Origin: Myrmaecium sp. VS I D KN 1
Lineage: Eukaryota > Ascomycota > Dothideomycetes > Valsariales > Valsariaceae
DNA length: 64,000 nt
NCBI GenBank assembly: GCA_019775845.1
Contig: JADQAV010000009.1
Location: forward strand, 496,001-560,000
Direction: 5' to 3'
Under the pieces are notes generated by a model. It was not told where the DNA came from. It saw nothing but the letters and a program-made list of their open reading frames with translations, and searched no databases. A program made the position numbers and the translations under genes. Numbering within the stretch: the first letter of the stretch is position 1; the number at the start of each line of letters is the position of its first letter. Shown here one piece after another: positions 10,881 to 23,461 of this stretch.

Positions 10881-13800
10881 TCACATAATAACCTGCAAAC
10901 ACACAGATTAGCAAACCCGCGACCCCCCAACAGGAAAAAAAAAAAAAAAACGAAAAGAGGAAAGAAGCACTCACACAATCCCCCTCACTCTTCGTAACCG
11001 GAATCCCCATATCCTCAAACGTCTTCGGCCCCGACGAGCTTCCCGGTTTCGATCCAGCAGCAGCAGCATCCCCCGTCCCCGTCGTCGTCTTTCCCGTCCC
11101 CGCCGTCTTTCCCGCCCCCACCGCCTCACTCGTCTTCCCCGGTGTCGGTCCCGGACCAGGATCCAACATACTCGGCCTCCCCCCAGCATTACTACTACTA
11201 ACCGGCCGTCCCGCACTCCCGGGTCGACTCCCATTCCCAGTACCAGCAACCGGCGTACCCCCCCTCCCCGGCACCCCCGGCAGGACCTGCGCCGTCGACT
11301 GTCGCGCAGGCGGGGGGGACATCGCACCACCCCCCTGCCCCAGTTGCCCCTGGCCCTGCCCATGATGTCGTTGCTTCGGCAACGGCGCCTGAAACCCAAT
11401 ATCCATCCCGCCTCCAGCATGCTGAGGGGGTGGTTTCTGCAGGCGACTGCGGCCTCCCCCACTGCCCCCAGCACTGACCCCATCGTAAGGGGAAGGGGCT
11501 TGGTACCCCAGATCCACGCTCGGGCCGGCAGGCATGCGGTACCCTGCGCCCGGCGCAGGACGGGTGTTGGTGGCGCTCGCCACGCGGCGGCCAGTGGCGG
11601 CGGGATCATTGAGGGTGGTGGCGGCGCGGGGCGGGGGGCCGTACGCGCCGGCGGAGGCCATGCGGCCGCCGGGGGGGCCGCCTTGGTCGGCGGTGAGGTT
11701 GGGGTTGATGGTGAAGGCGGAGGAGGGGCGGTGGGGGGCGGCGGCGGAGGAGGAGGAGCGGAGCTCCGGGACGAAGAAGCCGCCGGATGGATGACGGGAG
11801 GTGTGGCCGGGGGCCATGGGGGGACCGTCCTGGGTGGGGTAGGGGGCGACGGTGGCGGGGCGGTCGTAAGGTGCGCCGGCGGCGGAGGGGGGTTTGTCGG
11901 AGAGGGGGTAGGGGGCGGTGGAGGAGGATCGGGGAGGGCGGACGCTCATGGGGGAAGAGAGGGTGGTCGCGGGCGAGTTGGGCATGCTGTGATCGGAGAT
12001 GGTCGGCATGGCCGGCACGCCCGCGCTGGTGGTTCGGAACCGTTCCGGGCGGCCGCCACGCTTGGAGCCGTACTGCGACTTGATCCGGGAGATGGCGACG
12101 TTCTCGTGGTCCTTCTTCGACAGCGTGCGCTTCATCGAGATGCCCTCGATCCGCGACTCGGCGTCCTTGTTGCCCTTCCGCGCCGCCTTCTCGTACCACT
12201 CCATCGCCTTCTCCAAGTTGACCGGCACGTACATGCCAATCTCGTAGAAATAACCCATCGCAAACTCGGCGGTGGGCAAGCCTCCCTGCGCCGCGCGCGC
12301 CGCATATGTATAGGCCAACTCCTCGTTCTTCGGGAACACACCCTCGTAGCCGCACAGGAACCACTTGCTGATGGCCATGTCAGCCTCGATCTCGCCCTGG
12401 CGCGAGGCGAGCGCGTTGTAGTGCAGCGACAGCGCCGGGTTAAACTCGCAGCCCAAGCTGCACAGCTCGTACGCCGCGCCCATCTTCAGCTGCGCCTTGG
12501 AGAAGCCGAGGTAGGCCGCCTTCTCGATGTTGCGCCGGGCCTCGGCCTCGTTGTAGGGGAGGTACATCTCCGGCACCTGGATCTGCGGCAGCTCCCGTGC
12601 TTGCAGCATCCCCAGCACGTACGCGCCCTGCGGCGCGTTCTCGTCCGCCGTCGCGGCCGCCTGCTGGATCAGCTGCACGCCGCGAGCAAAGTCCTGAGGC
12701 TGCCCGTGCTGTCCGAGCAGCGTCATCATCCCCAGTCGATAGTTGGACGCCGAATCGCCCATCTCCGACCCACGCTTGTAGTGCTGAATCGCCTTGATGG
12801 GATCGTTCGAGCTCTCAAACTGCATGCCGATGCGATACTCCGCGCGTGCGTATCCCTTGTCCGCGGCGCGGGAGTAGCACCGAAACGCCTCCTTCTTATC
12901 CATGCGCATGCCGAACTTGCCGAACTCGAGCCACATGCCGCGCATGAACTCCGCCTTCGGGTGGTGCTGGTCGGCCAGGAAGCTGACGATGTTCATCGCG
13001 TCGACGCGGAGCTGGTGCTCCACCTGCGGCGTGCACGGCCGCGGCGGCTGCGTCTCCGCGATCCGCTCCTCGTGCAGGATGGCCGCGTCCACATACGAGA
13101 GCGCGTCCTGTGCCCACGCCAGCTGCATCTCCGGGTCGTTGGAGTTCAGCACCTGGACCCGCGCGTTCTCCAGCACCGCCTCCTTCTCATCGTCCGAGGG
13201 CGGCACGTTCGGGGGGCGGTTGGGGATCTTGGGGAAGGGGGAGAAGTACGGCACGTCGGCGCCGGTGCTGAAGTTGTGGTAATCATGGCTCGACGACGGC
13301 GGCGACGGGTTCGAGGAGACGACGGTGGCCATGCTGGACTGGCGCTTGGGGAAGGGCGCGTTGCCGTTCTGCGCCGCGTTGCCGTAGACGGGACTCATGG
13401 GTTGTCGGGCGACGCCGACGTGGGCGCCGGCGATGGGGGAACGGGCGGAGTTGCCGTCGATTTCGAGACGGGCGAGGTTATCTTGGATGTTTTCGGGGAC
13501 TTCGGGCATCAACCTGGGCGCGAGAGTGTCAGCGTCAGCATGGGGGCGGTTTCACAGAGGGGACGAACGGATACAGCTGCGGGAGGGGAGGGGCGTCTCG
13601 GGGAAAGCTGGCGATGGAAAAAGGAGACGGGCAGAAAAAGAAGAAGAAGAAAAACTCACCTTTGAGGAGCAGGAGAAATCACTTCGGGAGAGTGCGACGG
13701 CATCCAGTAGTCATCCTGACCGCCGGGGATGAAGGTGGCTGTTTCAGTGGTCGGGAAGCCGGGTTCAGCTGAAGGAGCTCAAAGGAACAATAACGGAACG

Positions 13801-13901
13801 AAGGAGGAGGAGGAGGATGAGGAGGGGCTTGGGCTCGTGGGCGAAAAAAGGAGCTGAAGGAGGGACCACTCACCACCTAAGCCGGCCTGGTGGTGGCTCA
13901 T
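10881..13901 (-). CDS. SKT5: Chitin synthase III activator SKT5/CHS4 with Sel1 repeats and CaaX tail
   Basis: Minus-strand exons are 13874-13901, 13660-13768, 10975-13513 and 10881-10892, encoding 895 aa. The two small 5' exons give MSHHQAGLGAEPGFPTTETA and a peptide ending SPAPQR that joins to LMPEVPENIQDNL. Residues about 216-501 are Sel1-like repeats (for example CYSRAADKGYARAEYRIG and AMEWYEKAARKGNKDAESRI). The C-terminal third is Pro/Gly/Ser-rich and disordered. The last exon is 12 nt: splicing after GDC adds V-I-M-stop, giving a CVIM farnesylation box like that reported for yeast Chs4. The protein recruits and activates chitin synthase III at the bud neck or septum membrane in yeast; here probably at septa and tips. 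If the last intron (82 nt) were retained, the frame would stay open to 10711 and encode a hydrophobic tail instead. Confidence 0.9.
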
Positions 13902-15175
13902 TGTTTTGGTCGTCGTCGTCGTGCGGACGGACGGTGGCTTGCAGGATACAGGAACAGGCGGAAGGGGGGATTAAGGGGGGCGTTGGAAAGGATGAATGTA
14001 TGAAACCGATCCAGCCGTCGGAGTGCAGCGCAAAGCCGTACGGTACCGCGACGGCGATGAAGGAGGAGGCAGTGTGCAGTGTGGTAAATAGTGGCAGTAG
14101 TGGTAGACTGGAACTGGACTGGGCAGCGGGATGACCGACCGACCGGGGTGTGAGCCGTCGGGCGGTGCCCGTGGGTGAGTATGTAAGCCCGAAATACCTC
14201 AGGTACCCTTATAATAGGTAGTTACCGGACCACGGAAGCCGCGGAAATACCTACGCAGTACATCCCCCTACTAGTACCTAAAATAAGCTACTATTTACAG
14301 TAAAATTAGCTGTAACGTTAGTAGTGTTTATAAATAGAAGAGCAGGATGAAGAGGAGGTTGCCGGTAGCCGGTTACCCCGGTTTCTGCCCCCGGGGGGCG
14401 TCTGTACATATACACATTGTAGCTCGGGGCTACATGTTCATACAACTACAGCATAATGTACCTCTCTGATGGCAAAATCCCAAGCCATCCGTACCCATCG
14501 ATACCTACAGTATCCCCAGACGACAACAGTAAGGGTAACAAAAAAAAATGATCATTTCCTTCCTATTGGCAGTCCTAGACGGCAATTCTTCATCGGGGCA
14601 CGGTGGGTGAAAGTGGTAGGTAGACGCGCTATGCTGTAGTGTACGATGAGGGAGACGACGTGGTCAGAAGGTGAAGTACATACCTACCTACCGTAGTACT
14701 AGGGTCATCGAGGCGGGCATAGTAGATAGACGGACGATGTTGTATCGTATATTATCCGTGCTCTAGGTACACATCCATGTATGTCTCACACAAACCCGAC
14801 AATCCCAGTCGAGAAACCCAGTCGAGAAACCCAGTCGAGAAACCCAGTCGACAAAGACAGACCCCGCCGACAAATCCAGACCGACCAAGACAAAGAAACA
14901 GAAACAAAAGACAGCAAAGACAAAAGACAGCAACACCACATGCCCTCTGCCCTCATCTCAGCCTTCAGAATCACAGGACGCTTGAGCACTCTGATCCAGT
15001 GTGTGACGAGGGAGAAATATTATACCGATACATCCACACGTGGATAAGGTAGATTTAATGGCGTTCGATTCAAGTACATAGATACTCATATAAATGTAAA
15101 ACGTGAAACACCTCAACTGACAAATACATACACACACACAAACACCATCACTCTCCCACCTCACCAACCACACCC
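13902..15175. other. Intergenic: SKT5 promoter and ATG22 3' region
   Basis: About 1.27 kb with many short GGTACCT/ACCTAC-type words, a small TA-rich patch near 14280-14330, and a 13-bp tandem repeat at 14804-14849. No coding region is supported. Confidence 0.55.
14804..14849. repeat. 13-bp tandem repeat, three full copies
   Basis: The unit GAGAAACCCAGTC occurs three times without change at 14811-14849, preceded by a partial copy at 14804-14810. A fourth, degenerate start follows. Confidence 0.9.
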
Positions 15176-17535
15176 TCATACCTCCCCATCGCCCCTCCCC
15201 CCATGCTCACCCTGCTCACCCTCCTCCTCCTCCTCATTAACCTCCACCCGCTCCTCCCCCCCCAACCCCCCATACCTCCCCCTCCCCCCCAACTTCCCCT
15301 TGCCCCTGCCCTCCGCCGCCTCAGCCGCCAACACCCAACTCAACCTCCCCGCCTCGCATCTCCCCCTCTCAACATCCACCCACCAAACCAACGCCGCCGG
15401 GGCGCCCACCAGCACCGCCAAAAACCAAAACGCCGGGCGAATCTCGCCCGCCCGATCCGTAATCACACCCACCACCGCGGGTCCCACAACGCTACTGCCC
15501 TTATCCGTGATCGCATAGAGGGCAAAAAACGCCGCTTCGTAGCCGGGCGGGACCAGCTCCGCGAACACGCTGCGACAATACGACGACAGGCCGCCGAGGA
15601 CGAAGCCGTACACCGCGGCGAGGGGGTACATTTCCCACGCCTGCTGGAGGCCGAACACGCCCGCGCGGCGGACCGCGGGGACGTAACCGAGCAGGCCGTA
15701 CAGCGGGACGAGTTCGAAGAGGGCGATGCAGGCCAGGACCGTCTGGGCGGGGTGGAGGCCGGTGAGGATGGAGAGGCGCGACCAGGTGAAGGCGCCGGTG
15801 ATGCCGGCCATGGTGGCGATGACGTTGATGAGGGCGAGCGCGGCGGGCTTCATGGCCAGCGAGGTTTTGGCGAAGAGCACCGCCGTCCCGGACACGGTCG
15901 CGATCGCGTCGGAGATGAGGAGCCAGGCGAGGAGGAAGAGGATGACGTCGCGGAGCCGGCGGGCGTGCAGGATGGTGCGGTAGAGGGAGTGCCAGGAGTG
16001 GGTGAAGTAGGCGCGTGCGGTGCGGATGGTGGACGCGCGGGTGTGCGGGGGGAGGGCGAGGGGTGGTCCGGGGCGTGCGCGCAGCCAGAGGGCGGCGGGG
16101 ATGGTGAAGATGAACCACCAGGCGCCGATGACGAAGAGGACGAGGCGGAGAGAGAAGTTGGTGGAGGAGGTGAGGATGATGAGGAAGATGGAGAGGGACT
16201 GGACGAGGAGCGCGGCGATGTAGCCGATGCCGATGCCGTACGAGGAGATCTTCGTGGAGAGCGCCAGTCGGGCGGAAGGGGTTGATGCCGACACCGGGTT
16301 GGGGATCGTCAGATCGGGGTACTCTGACTCATCGGGGATCAGGGCGGTCGTGGAGTCGGCGATGCTTTCGACGGTGGTTTCGTGGTCACGGAGATGGTTG
16401 GAGAGCTGCGCTTCTCGAACCAGAGCTTCGTTCTCTTCCTCATCCCGATCCGACGCGTATGATTCGTCGTCCGAGCTCGTAGTCGCCTCCGCAAATTGCA
16501 CGGTGGGATGATGGCGGACAAGGAGCGGCAGGAAGGAATTGAGAAGGACGAACGATGCGCCAAAGCAGGTATTCGCAATGATGGCGAGCAACGCGGCCAG
16601 CATGTAGACTCGGGGCCCGGTAGGAAGAAACAGCATGGTAGCGATCGCGCCGGTGAACGCAAAACAGAGAAGAAACGTCTTCCGGAAGCGGCCGTGGTCG
16701 GCGGCGCCGGACATGGAGATGATCAACAAGGCCTGCAACAGGACACTGATGGAGAAGGTGTACATGGCGAAGCTAGCGGTGTTGATCTCCATTCCAAGGA
16801 TGTAGACGACGCATTGTGCATTGTTGCCGGATGGGACATCGGTGCTGGTAATATTCGCGTCGGGTGGGGGTCCGTTGAATGTGTTGGTGCATGGTATAGT
16901 TTGGTCAGAGAGCAGTACGCCGCGTTCGCGTGCAAGCTGCTCGAGAGTGATTGGGATGAAGGAGCCTACGGAGGGAAGTAACTGTTAGCCTTCCTGACTA
17001 CCTGCGGGGAGACTGTTGCGTATATAGCTTCTTGTCGAGCCAAAAGTCACATCGCATCACGCCGATACCCATGCTGTAGCTTGTTCGCCCGGCCATGTTG
17101 TTCTTGGATGGCTACGGACTCGTCGCCTTGACATCGAGAGCGGCGCGACGTAGATGGACATCAAGGTGGGGGCCGAGCGGGGACCACGGTCACTGTTGGA
17201 GAGTGCTTACCAACTCCGCAAACGACAAACACCTAATGAACCAGTTAGCAGAGCATCTTGCACAAGTCGGGGTATTAAGGCCATTTTCATACCTCTGCAG
17301 CCCATCCATAGATATAAAAACCAGCGAGCTCTCTCGTGGATGTCAATCTCCGGTCCTCGCCCAGATAAGCCGCACGCGGGGGCGATGGGGAGTCCATGGT
17401 GCTAGAGGATTCGGAGACGCTCTGCTCATCATCCGCCTCGTTAGAATGAGACGATTCCGGGAAGGAGGCGGCCTTGGAGTGCGTGGAGCTGTCGCGGAGG
17501 AGTTCGTAGGGAGGAGGCGGATGGCGAGGGACCAT
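15176..17535 (-). CDS. ATG22: Vacuolar amino-acid effluxer ATG22-like (major facilitator fold)
   Basis: Minus-strand exons are 17293-17535, 17211-17232 and 15176-16965, encoding 684 aa; the middle exon is only 22 nt. Splicing produces [35 protein letters not shown], the conserved first membrane region of the Atg22 family. Ten or more hydrophobic helices follow, with an acidic, Ser-rich loop of about 100 residues in the middle ([19 protein letters not shown]). The C-terminus is a Gly/Glu-rich soluble tail. Atg22 exports leucine and other amino acids from the vacuole after autophagic breakdown. The N-terminal 60 residues are Ser/Pro-rich and cytosolic. The gene is divergent from MED14 over about 1.6 kb. 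Length is in the family range (about 500-700). The family call is strong; substrate range is inferred from yeast. Confidence 0.92.
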
Positions 17536-19108
17536 CGTTGAGCGCGCGCGCGATAAGCGGTGTGAGGGGCGCGAGGATGACGCAGGGATGTATGTATTTA
17601 GTAGTACCAGGGCTCACAGTCGAATGCGCGAGGCCATACCGTACAGTACGTACGGTCGTCAAGTCAATCGCTCGACCGCGCGAAAGAGAGAGGGAGAGGA
17701 GGGAGATGAAGTAGCCGGCGGGACTGCTGCCAGCAAGCGCCCGGCAAGGAGCATAAGAAGCAAGGCACAAGGCACAAGATCGCCAGGTGAAGGGAAGGAA
17801 TGGCGATAGCGCTTCGCGGGTGTGAAGTGGCAGCACCCGCAGCATCACCGCAGCTCCACACATCAAACGGCAGCCCGCATCGTCAAGGGTTGTCGATGGT
17901 TGAGGCCTATGGTACAGTGTAGTTGATATGGTAGAATGCAGAACTTCTCTTGACCGTCATTCTCAGATACTGTACATACAACAAGGTCAATCCCGTTCCG
18001 TTCGTGAGGGCAGAGCCTGACTCGCTCGAGGCAGGTCCGCAGGTGGGAACACAGCACGCTCGGCAATGCGCCGAGGGACAGGAAGATACTGTAGCATGTC
18101 GTACGTGATTATATACAGCAGCAAACTCATCAGGCAGGAAGAAGAGGGGAAGTTCAAGCTGCTTTATTTATTTATTAGTACCTTCAGTATTATCTACCTA
18201 CTGTAGTCATTCTTCACTCTTTGTTCTCTCTACAACCTTCGAGCCAGATCCCTGCCGCTGACTGGACACCAAGCAAAGCGGCGGGAGGGAACAAGAGGGG
18301 CCACCGCTTTTGATTCGAGGGCAATCATGGTGAAGGACCGGGTGTCACGGTTGTTTGACACGACAGGACCACGGCGAGGAGAAACAAAGGAATGCTGGAG
18401 ATGCCCTTTGGCCCTCTGGCCCTGGCCCTGGCCCTTGAACCTTGGCCCTTGGCCCTTGGCGTAATGGAGACAGAACCGCCAAGACTGGCCCACCGCCGGC
18501 CTGTCGGCCTCTCAGCCCTCTCGGCCCTCGCAAGCCCAGCAGGGCACGGCAGGGCATGAAGAAGCGGTGCGGCTCTCTCATCATCCATCACCACCCACTG
18601 CAACTGTCTTTCCTCCCCGTTTCACCTCCGTCACCACCAACCACCTACCACCCACCACCCACTTCACATCCGACCAGGCCCTTCACCCTCTCCACAACAC
18701 CCGCCCTGTCCTGCGATCGATCACCTCCACGTCCGCGTTTCCTCTCCGCCCGTGCAACTCCTCCGCGCATTCCGTTCCCGTACCCTGGACTCGACTGCAT
18801 TCCTTATCACCGCCGCCGCACACTCCGCGCGTGCCGACAGCACCTTTGCCTCGTCCGCTCCATACCCGCTACCCTGTTCTACACACGCGCATACGTCGCA
18901 TACATCGCGCCCGCCCAATACGACCTTCCGGTTCCTGCCAGCTCTTCCGTTGCGCCTGGCTGCTGACGCCGAGCCCGGCTTCTAACGCCTCTGTCACGAC
19001 TGCAAGATATCGTCGGAACAGACCCACGGTGGTGAAGGAAAGGGAGGCCCGGTGGGGAAGGAGGTTGGAGAGCGACTCGGCGGAGCGACGGATCACAGTC
19101 CTACTACT
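17536..19108. other. Divergent promoter region of ATG22 and MED14
   Basis: About 1.57 kb between two divergent genes. Contains a (GGCCCT)n-like tract at 18408-18460 and a pyrimidine-rich leader before MED14 (18600-18960). Small frames here are low-complexity and unsupported. Confidence 0.55.
18408..18460. repeat. Degenerate GGCCCT/GGCCCTT tandem tract
   Basis: About eight consecutive GGCCCT-type units of 6-7 bp run through this stretch, with one interruption (GAACC). Strand-biased C+T composition. Confidence 0.8.
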
Positions 19109-22100
19109 ATGCCCGGCATCCTCCTAAACATGAATCAGCATGGCGACAATGCAACCGCGGGCAATAGCAACCCCGGGCGGGCCGAGCAAACGAACAATGA
19201 CGGACGGGCTTTCTTGAATGGCAACCACCGCGGACCCCAAGCCGACGGGACCGCGCATCTCTCAAACGGTGTCACGGCCAACGGGTTGGCGGATTCGGTC
19301 GACTACGAGATCCCCTCCGCGGGGCAGGTGCAGATCCCGCAGTCGATGTTCGACTTGCCCCCAGGCATGTTTCATGTCACGGAAGGGTTCATCCCGCTCG
19401 GGAAGCTCATCGCTCGATCGGTCCAGGACACCTTCACCAAATTGACGGAGACCATCGAACAAACGGCGGAGATACCGGTGTCGGGTTCCAACGTGGCGGT
19501 CACGAATGGCGCGCTGGCGAATGTGACCGATTCGTCGGCGGCAAGCATCAAGAAGAAGAAGAGGTTCCTGGAGTTTGCGAAATCTCAGATGGAGAGATTC
19601 GTACAGCTGCTTGTCATCTCGCAATGGAGCCGGAATGCCAAGGATGTATCGAAGCTGATCGACCTTTCTTTCTATCTGCACCAGCAACATGCGGCGATGG
19701 AAGATGCGGCTGCATGGCTCATTCAGATCAGAAATGACGTCCAAGGAGCGAAGTTGCCCCAGCCTGATATCAAAACGGCGCTTGAGGTTCTCAGTACCGG
19801 CAAAGCCTCATGGATGCCAGATGTAAGGTCATTGAATCCGTTTTCTCGTGATTGCTCTCTGACATGTTCTAGCTCGGCTACTTGCCCCCCGATCCGCTGA
19901 CGCCTCAGCGGATACTCAAAACATTGCGCACCATCAATACCCTCCTTTCCATCCGACTGAACCTTCACGAAGAACTGCCACCGGCCATGAAGAACTGGTC
20001 ATTATCGTCCGGCAGAGCAACCTTCGTCATCGACTCGGAGTTTGAGCTGGACCTCACAATCGCGAGCGAAGACACGAAATCACCGTTCTATTTCATCGAC
20101 CTCCGTTTCCTCTTCACTCCCGCCCCCGAGATACCCGAGCCGTCCCCCTTCCGCACCTTCCTCGAACTGCGAGTGAATGAGATCCTCGCCTCCCCAGCAG
20201 GCCTCAGCGGCTGCTATGATTTCCTTCACGATTTCGTCCTGACGCAGAAGATTGTTACCCTGCGCCGACAAGCGGTGCAGATGTCCATTTCGGCATGGGC
20301 GAATTCCATTCGACTGGACCCCATCCATCGGTCGCTGGTGGTTCAGTATTGGACCCCGTTGAACGGCCCGAAGAGTTGGATTGAGATAGGCATCGTGAGC
20401 GGGAGGACGAGGAGCAGCAAGGATGCGTGGAAGGGGCCGAGTCCGCCATCGTTGGCCGTCCGATGGTTCCGAAGTGGGGTTGAGCGGAAAGAGGAGCGGC
20501 TGGTGTTCAACTGGAAGAAACTGAGCATGGAGCGTATCTTGAAGAAGATCATCGCTCTTCACATCAGCTCGCTCTTGACTGCCATCAAAAAGTCCCTCGT
20601 CGAAGCGGCAGCGGCATCAGCTGGGACGAGCCTTGTCGGCAGGCTGAAAGTGTCCAGCTCAGAACCAGCCGATTGCTCTTTGGAGCTTGGGTTCCACAAC
20701 ATGAAAGAGCTTGTCCGCGTTAAGGTCGAGTCCAAGACCGGACGTTTCTCGGTGCAACCCATCTCCGCATACACTGTCCAGTACGAGCAGCTTCTCAACA
20801 ACTTGCGCGACCGTCCGGCCGACGGAGCCCGTGCGTTGTATCGACTGGTCTGCAACCTGCACCGACATGAGATCGAGAAGCGCGGCGAGCAGTGCGGCTG
20901 GAAAAAGATCAAGTTCCACAACCTCCGCGGCGAGGTCGTGAAGGCGATCCGCGTGGCGTTCAACCGACCGGACATCGAGTGCTTCAGCTTTTTCCGAGGG
21001 TCGAATTGGAAGACGCAATGGGCGTTGGCGCTGACGGTCGGCATGAAAGGAGAGTCGTGGTGGGTGGTCGAGATGAACAAGGAATCGGAGGCGGTTCCAA
21101 TCTCCAGCGTTCAGGAGCTGCAGAAGGAGCATCTGAAGTACGGCCATGCGTTCTTCACCCCGGAGATCCTCCACCGGATCGAGCGGGTCGCGGTGATGAG
21201 CATTACGCTTTCCACCCTCGACCACGAGCTGCAGCAACGAGGCGTCGACCATCTGCTTCCCAAAGACACAGATCTCCACCCGCCTCCGGGTTTCCTTCCC
21301 AAGATCTGCGCCGGCGAGCCGACGGTGTTCGCGAAGATATCCGGTCTACTAAAGCAACCGCTGTCACCGGCGTGGCATTCCGACCTCGTCGCCATCTGCC
21401 ACCGTGGCCTGCGCAAGAACGAAGTGCACAACCTCGCCCTCGCCCGGCTGTCCAAACCCCTCGACCGCGCCCTTCGCAAGATCCTCCACCACTCCTGCGA
21501 CCGCGACGTCGCCTTCCACCCCTCCGGCCACGTCGCCCTCCTCATCCGCACCCCACTCGGCGGCCCCATCTCCGAGCAGCTCAGCGCGCGCCTCCGCGCC
21601 GTCGAGCGGCTCATCGACATCCTGCACACCCTCAAAGCCAACCACCTACACGTCACCTCCCTCACCCTCACCCAGCTCACCTTCACCTACACCTCCGGGC
21701 CCTCCGAACCCCACGTCTCCTACCCGGTCACCATCACCTTCCACCCCTCCCTCCCCACGACGCTCACCCTGCCCCCCCAGTCCCCGCACCGCCGCCTCCT
21801 CCCCTTCCTCACCGACACCCTCAACCACCCGCACCACGCCCCCTCCCGCAACTTCGCCACCCTCATCGCCTTCCTCCGGCTCACCCACCCCTTGCTCCGC
21901 GCCGTCACCGTCCTCGAATCCCGCCACCCGGCCTCCTTCCGCTTCCACCCCCGCGCCCTCAATTGGTTCCGCATCGCCTACGTCCCACCCCGTCACCCCC
22001 CTTGCAGCTTCGACCTCTCCCTCCACCTCACCCACGACCACCCCTCCTGGTGGATCCTCGACACGCAGTCCCTGCGGAAGGACTGCCGGCCGGTGCGCGA

Positions 22101-23079
22101 GGGTGGGACGGCGTGTTTGGGCCCGGATGCTGCCAGCGGTGCTGCAGCAGCTGTGCCTTTCGTTCGCCCCGCCGGTCTGGAGGAGCGCCTGCGCGCGTGG
22201 ACGCGTGGGCGGGGGGATCGCTGGCAGGGGATCGGTCGCGGTGGGGTGTTCGCGGAGGCGGCGGGGATTGAGGAGGCGCTTTTGCGGTTGGATGAGGTGG
22301 TGGGGGAGTTTTGGGGCTCGTTGGAGGGGGTGGGTGACGCACGGCCACAGCAAGTGCTGCAGGGGGCTGGGGATGGGAATGGGAATGGGAAGGCTCAGGA
22401 TCGAGGACAGGGCCAGACTCAGGGTCAGCAGCAACCGCAACCGCCGCAACCGCCGCAAGCGCAACAGCAGCGACCGCCCCCGCAAGTCCAGCAGCAACAA
22501 CAACAACAACCAGCACCAGCACCCCCGCCACCCCGCCCCGCACCCATGCAGCGTGGCCCCAGCCATCCGGGCATGAGCGCGCCGATGATGCAGCGTGGTG
22601 GGAGTCACGGCGGCGGTATCGGCGGCGTCAACGTCGGCAGCGGCGCTGGAGCAGGTGCAGGAGCAGGAGCGGCTATGGGCGGCATGCCCATGCAGCGCGG
22701 CCTCAGTCACGGCGGCTTAGGTATGGGTATGGGCATAGGACCCGGTATGGGACCCGGTATAGGACCGGGTATGGGCATAGGAATGCCGATGCAGAGAGGT
22801 TTATCTCAGCCTGGAGGTGGAGGAGGGGGAGTGGTGATGCAGAGAGGTTTATCTCAGCCCGGAGGAGGAGGAGGTGGTGGTGTAGGTGCGGGAGCAGGGG
22901 GGGTCGGGATGCAGAGGGTTAGGAGTGGGCAGCAGCAGATGCAACACCAGCAGATGCAGGGGGGCCAGGGGGCGAAGGGGGGGAATGGGGGAAAGGGGGG
23001 AAATGGGGGAAATGGGGGAAATGGAGCCCAGGGGGCGAAGGGCGGAAAGGGGAGGGGGGAGGTTATTGAGATTGATTGA
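19109..23079 (+). CDS. MED14: Mediator complex subunit 14 (MED14/RGR1)
   Basis: Exons are 19109-19822 and 19873-23079, 1306 aa, with a 50-bp intron (donor GTAAGG, acceptor TTCTAG) between WMPD and LGYLPPDPLTP. Residues about 85-280 carry the conserved Med14 N-terminal region (for example GFIPLGKLIARSVQDTF, then FLEFAKSQMERFVQLLVISQ). The long middle region continues the family pattern. Med14 is the backbone linking head, middle and tail of Mediator, the RNA polymerase II coactivator, in the nucleus. The last 230 residues are unusual: a Gln/Pro-rich stretch, then Gly/Met-rich sequence with six M-Q-R-x-x-S motifs, then a Gly/Asn/Lys tail. Upstream in-frame sequence has no earlier ATG before 19109 in this exon; a preceding leader exon cannot be excluded. 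Confidence 0.93.
22545..22925 (+). repeat. MQRxxS repeat tract in the MED14 C-terminus
   Basis: Six copies of M-Q-R-x-x-S (MQRGPS, MQRGGS, MQRGLS three times, MQRVRS), spaced irregularly by Gly/Met/Pro sequence. Two neighbouring copies are near-identical in DNA over about 40 bp (near 22790 and 22839), pointing to recent duplication. Confidence 0.85.
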
Positions 23080-23427
23080 TTGTTTGGCGGGTTCATTGGG
23101 TTCTGGGGGAACAGGTGGGTTTTCTTTTCTTGCTTCCTTTTTTTAGAGGAGGTGTCCTTTATTCATGGGCAGGTTGGCTTTGGGTTCCTATCGGAACTTT
23201 CTCGAGGGGGTTGATGATGGAGGGGAGGAGTGGTGTTCACTTTGCTTTTCCTTCCTATTTCTGGTGGAATCATTCTCTTTTTCATGATCCATTCCTCTCG
23301 TCGGCGACATGAGAAGATGAAGACGGGGTTGAGGATGGGGATGGACGATGATTATGAACTTACCGTCCGCCTTCTATTTCCCTTCGACTCCCTTCTTCTT
23401 CTTTTTGATGTTGTTCTTGTTCTTCTT

Positions 23428-23428
<1 letters not shown>

Positions 23429-23456
<28 letters not shown>
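23429..23456. repeat. T28 homopolymer
   Basis: Twenty-eight consecutive T on the plus strand in the MED14 3' region. Confidence 0.95.

Positions 23457-23461
<5 letters not shown>

Noticed and set aside
11344-13665. 773-aa plus-strand open frame
   Set aside because: It is antisense to SKT5 and its Arg/Gly/His/Val-rich text is the usual shadow of GC-rich codons; the minus strand has Sel1 repeats and clean splicing.
15203-16285. 360-aa plus-strand open frame
   Set aside because: Antisense to ATG22; Gly/Arg/Glu-rich shadow with no domain.
20892-22271. 459-aa plus-strand frame inside MED14
   Set aside because: Alternative frame of the MED14 exon, dominated by Pro/Arg/His, no family features.
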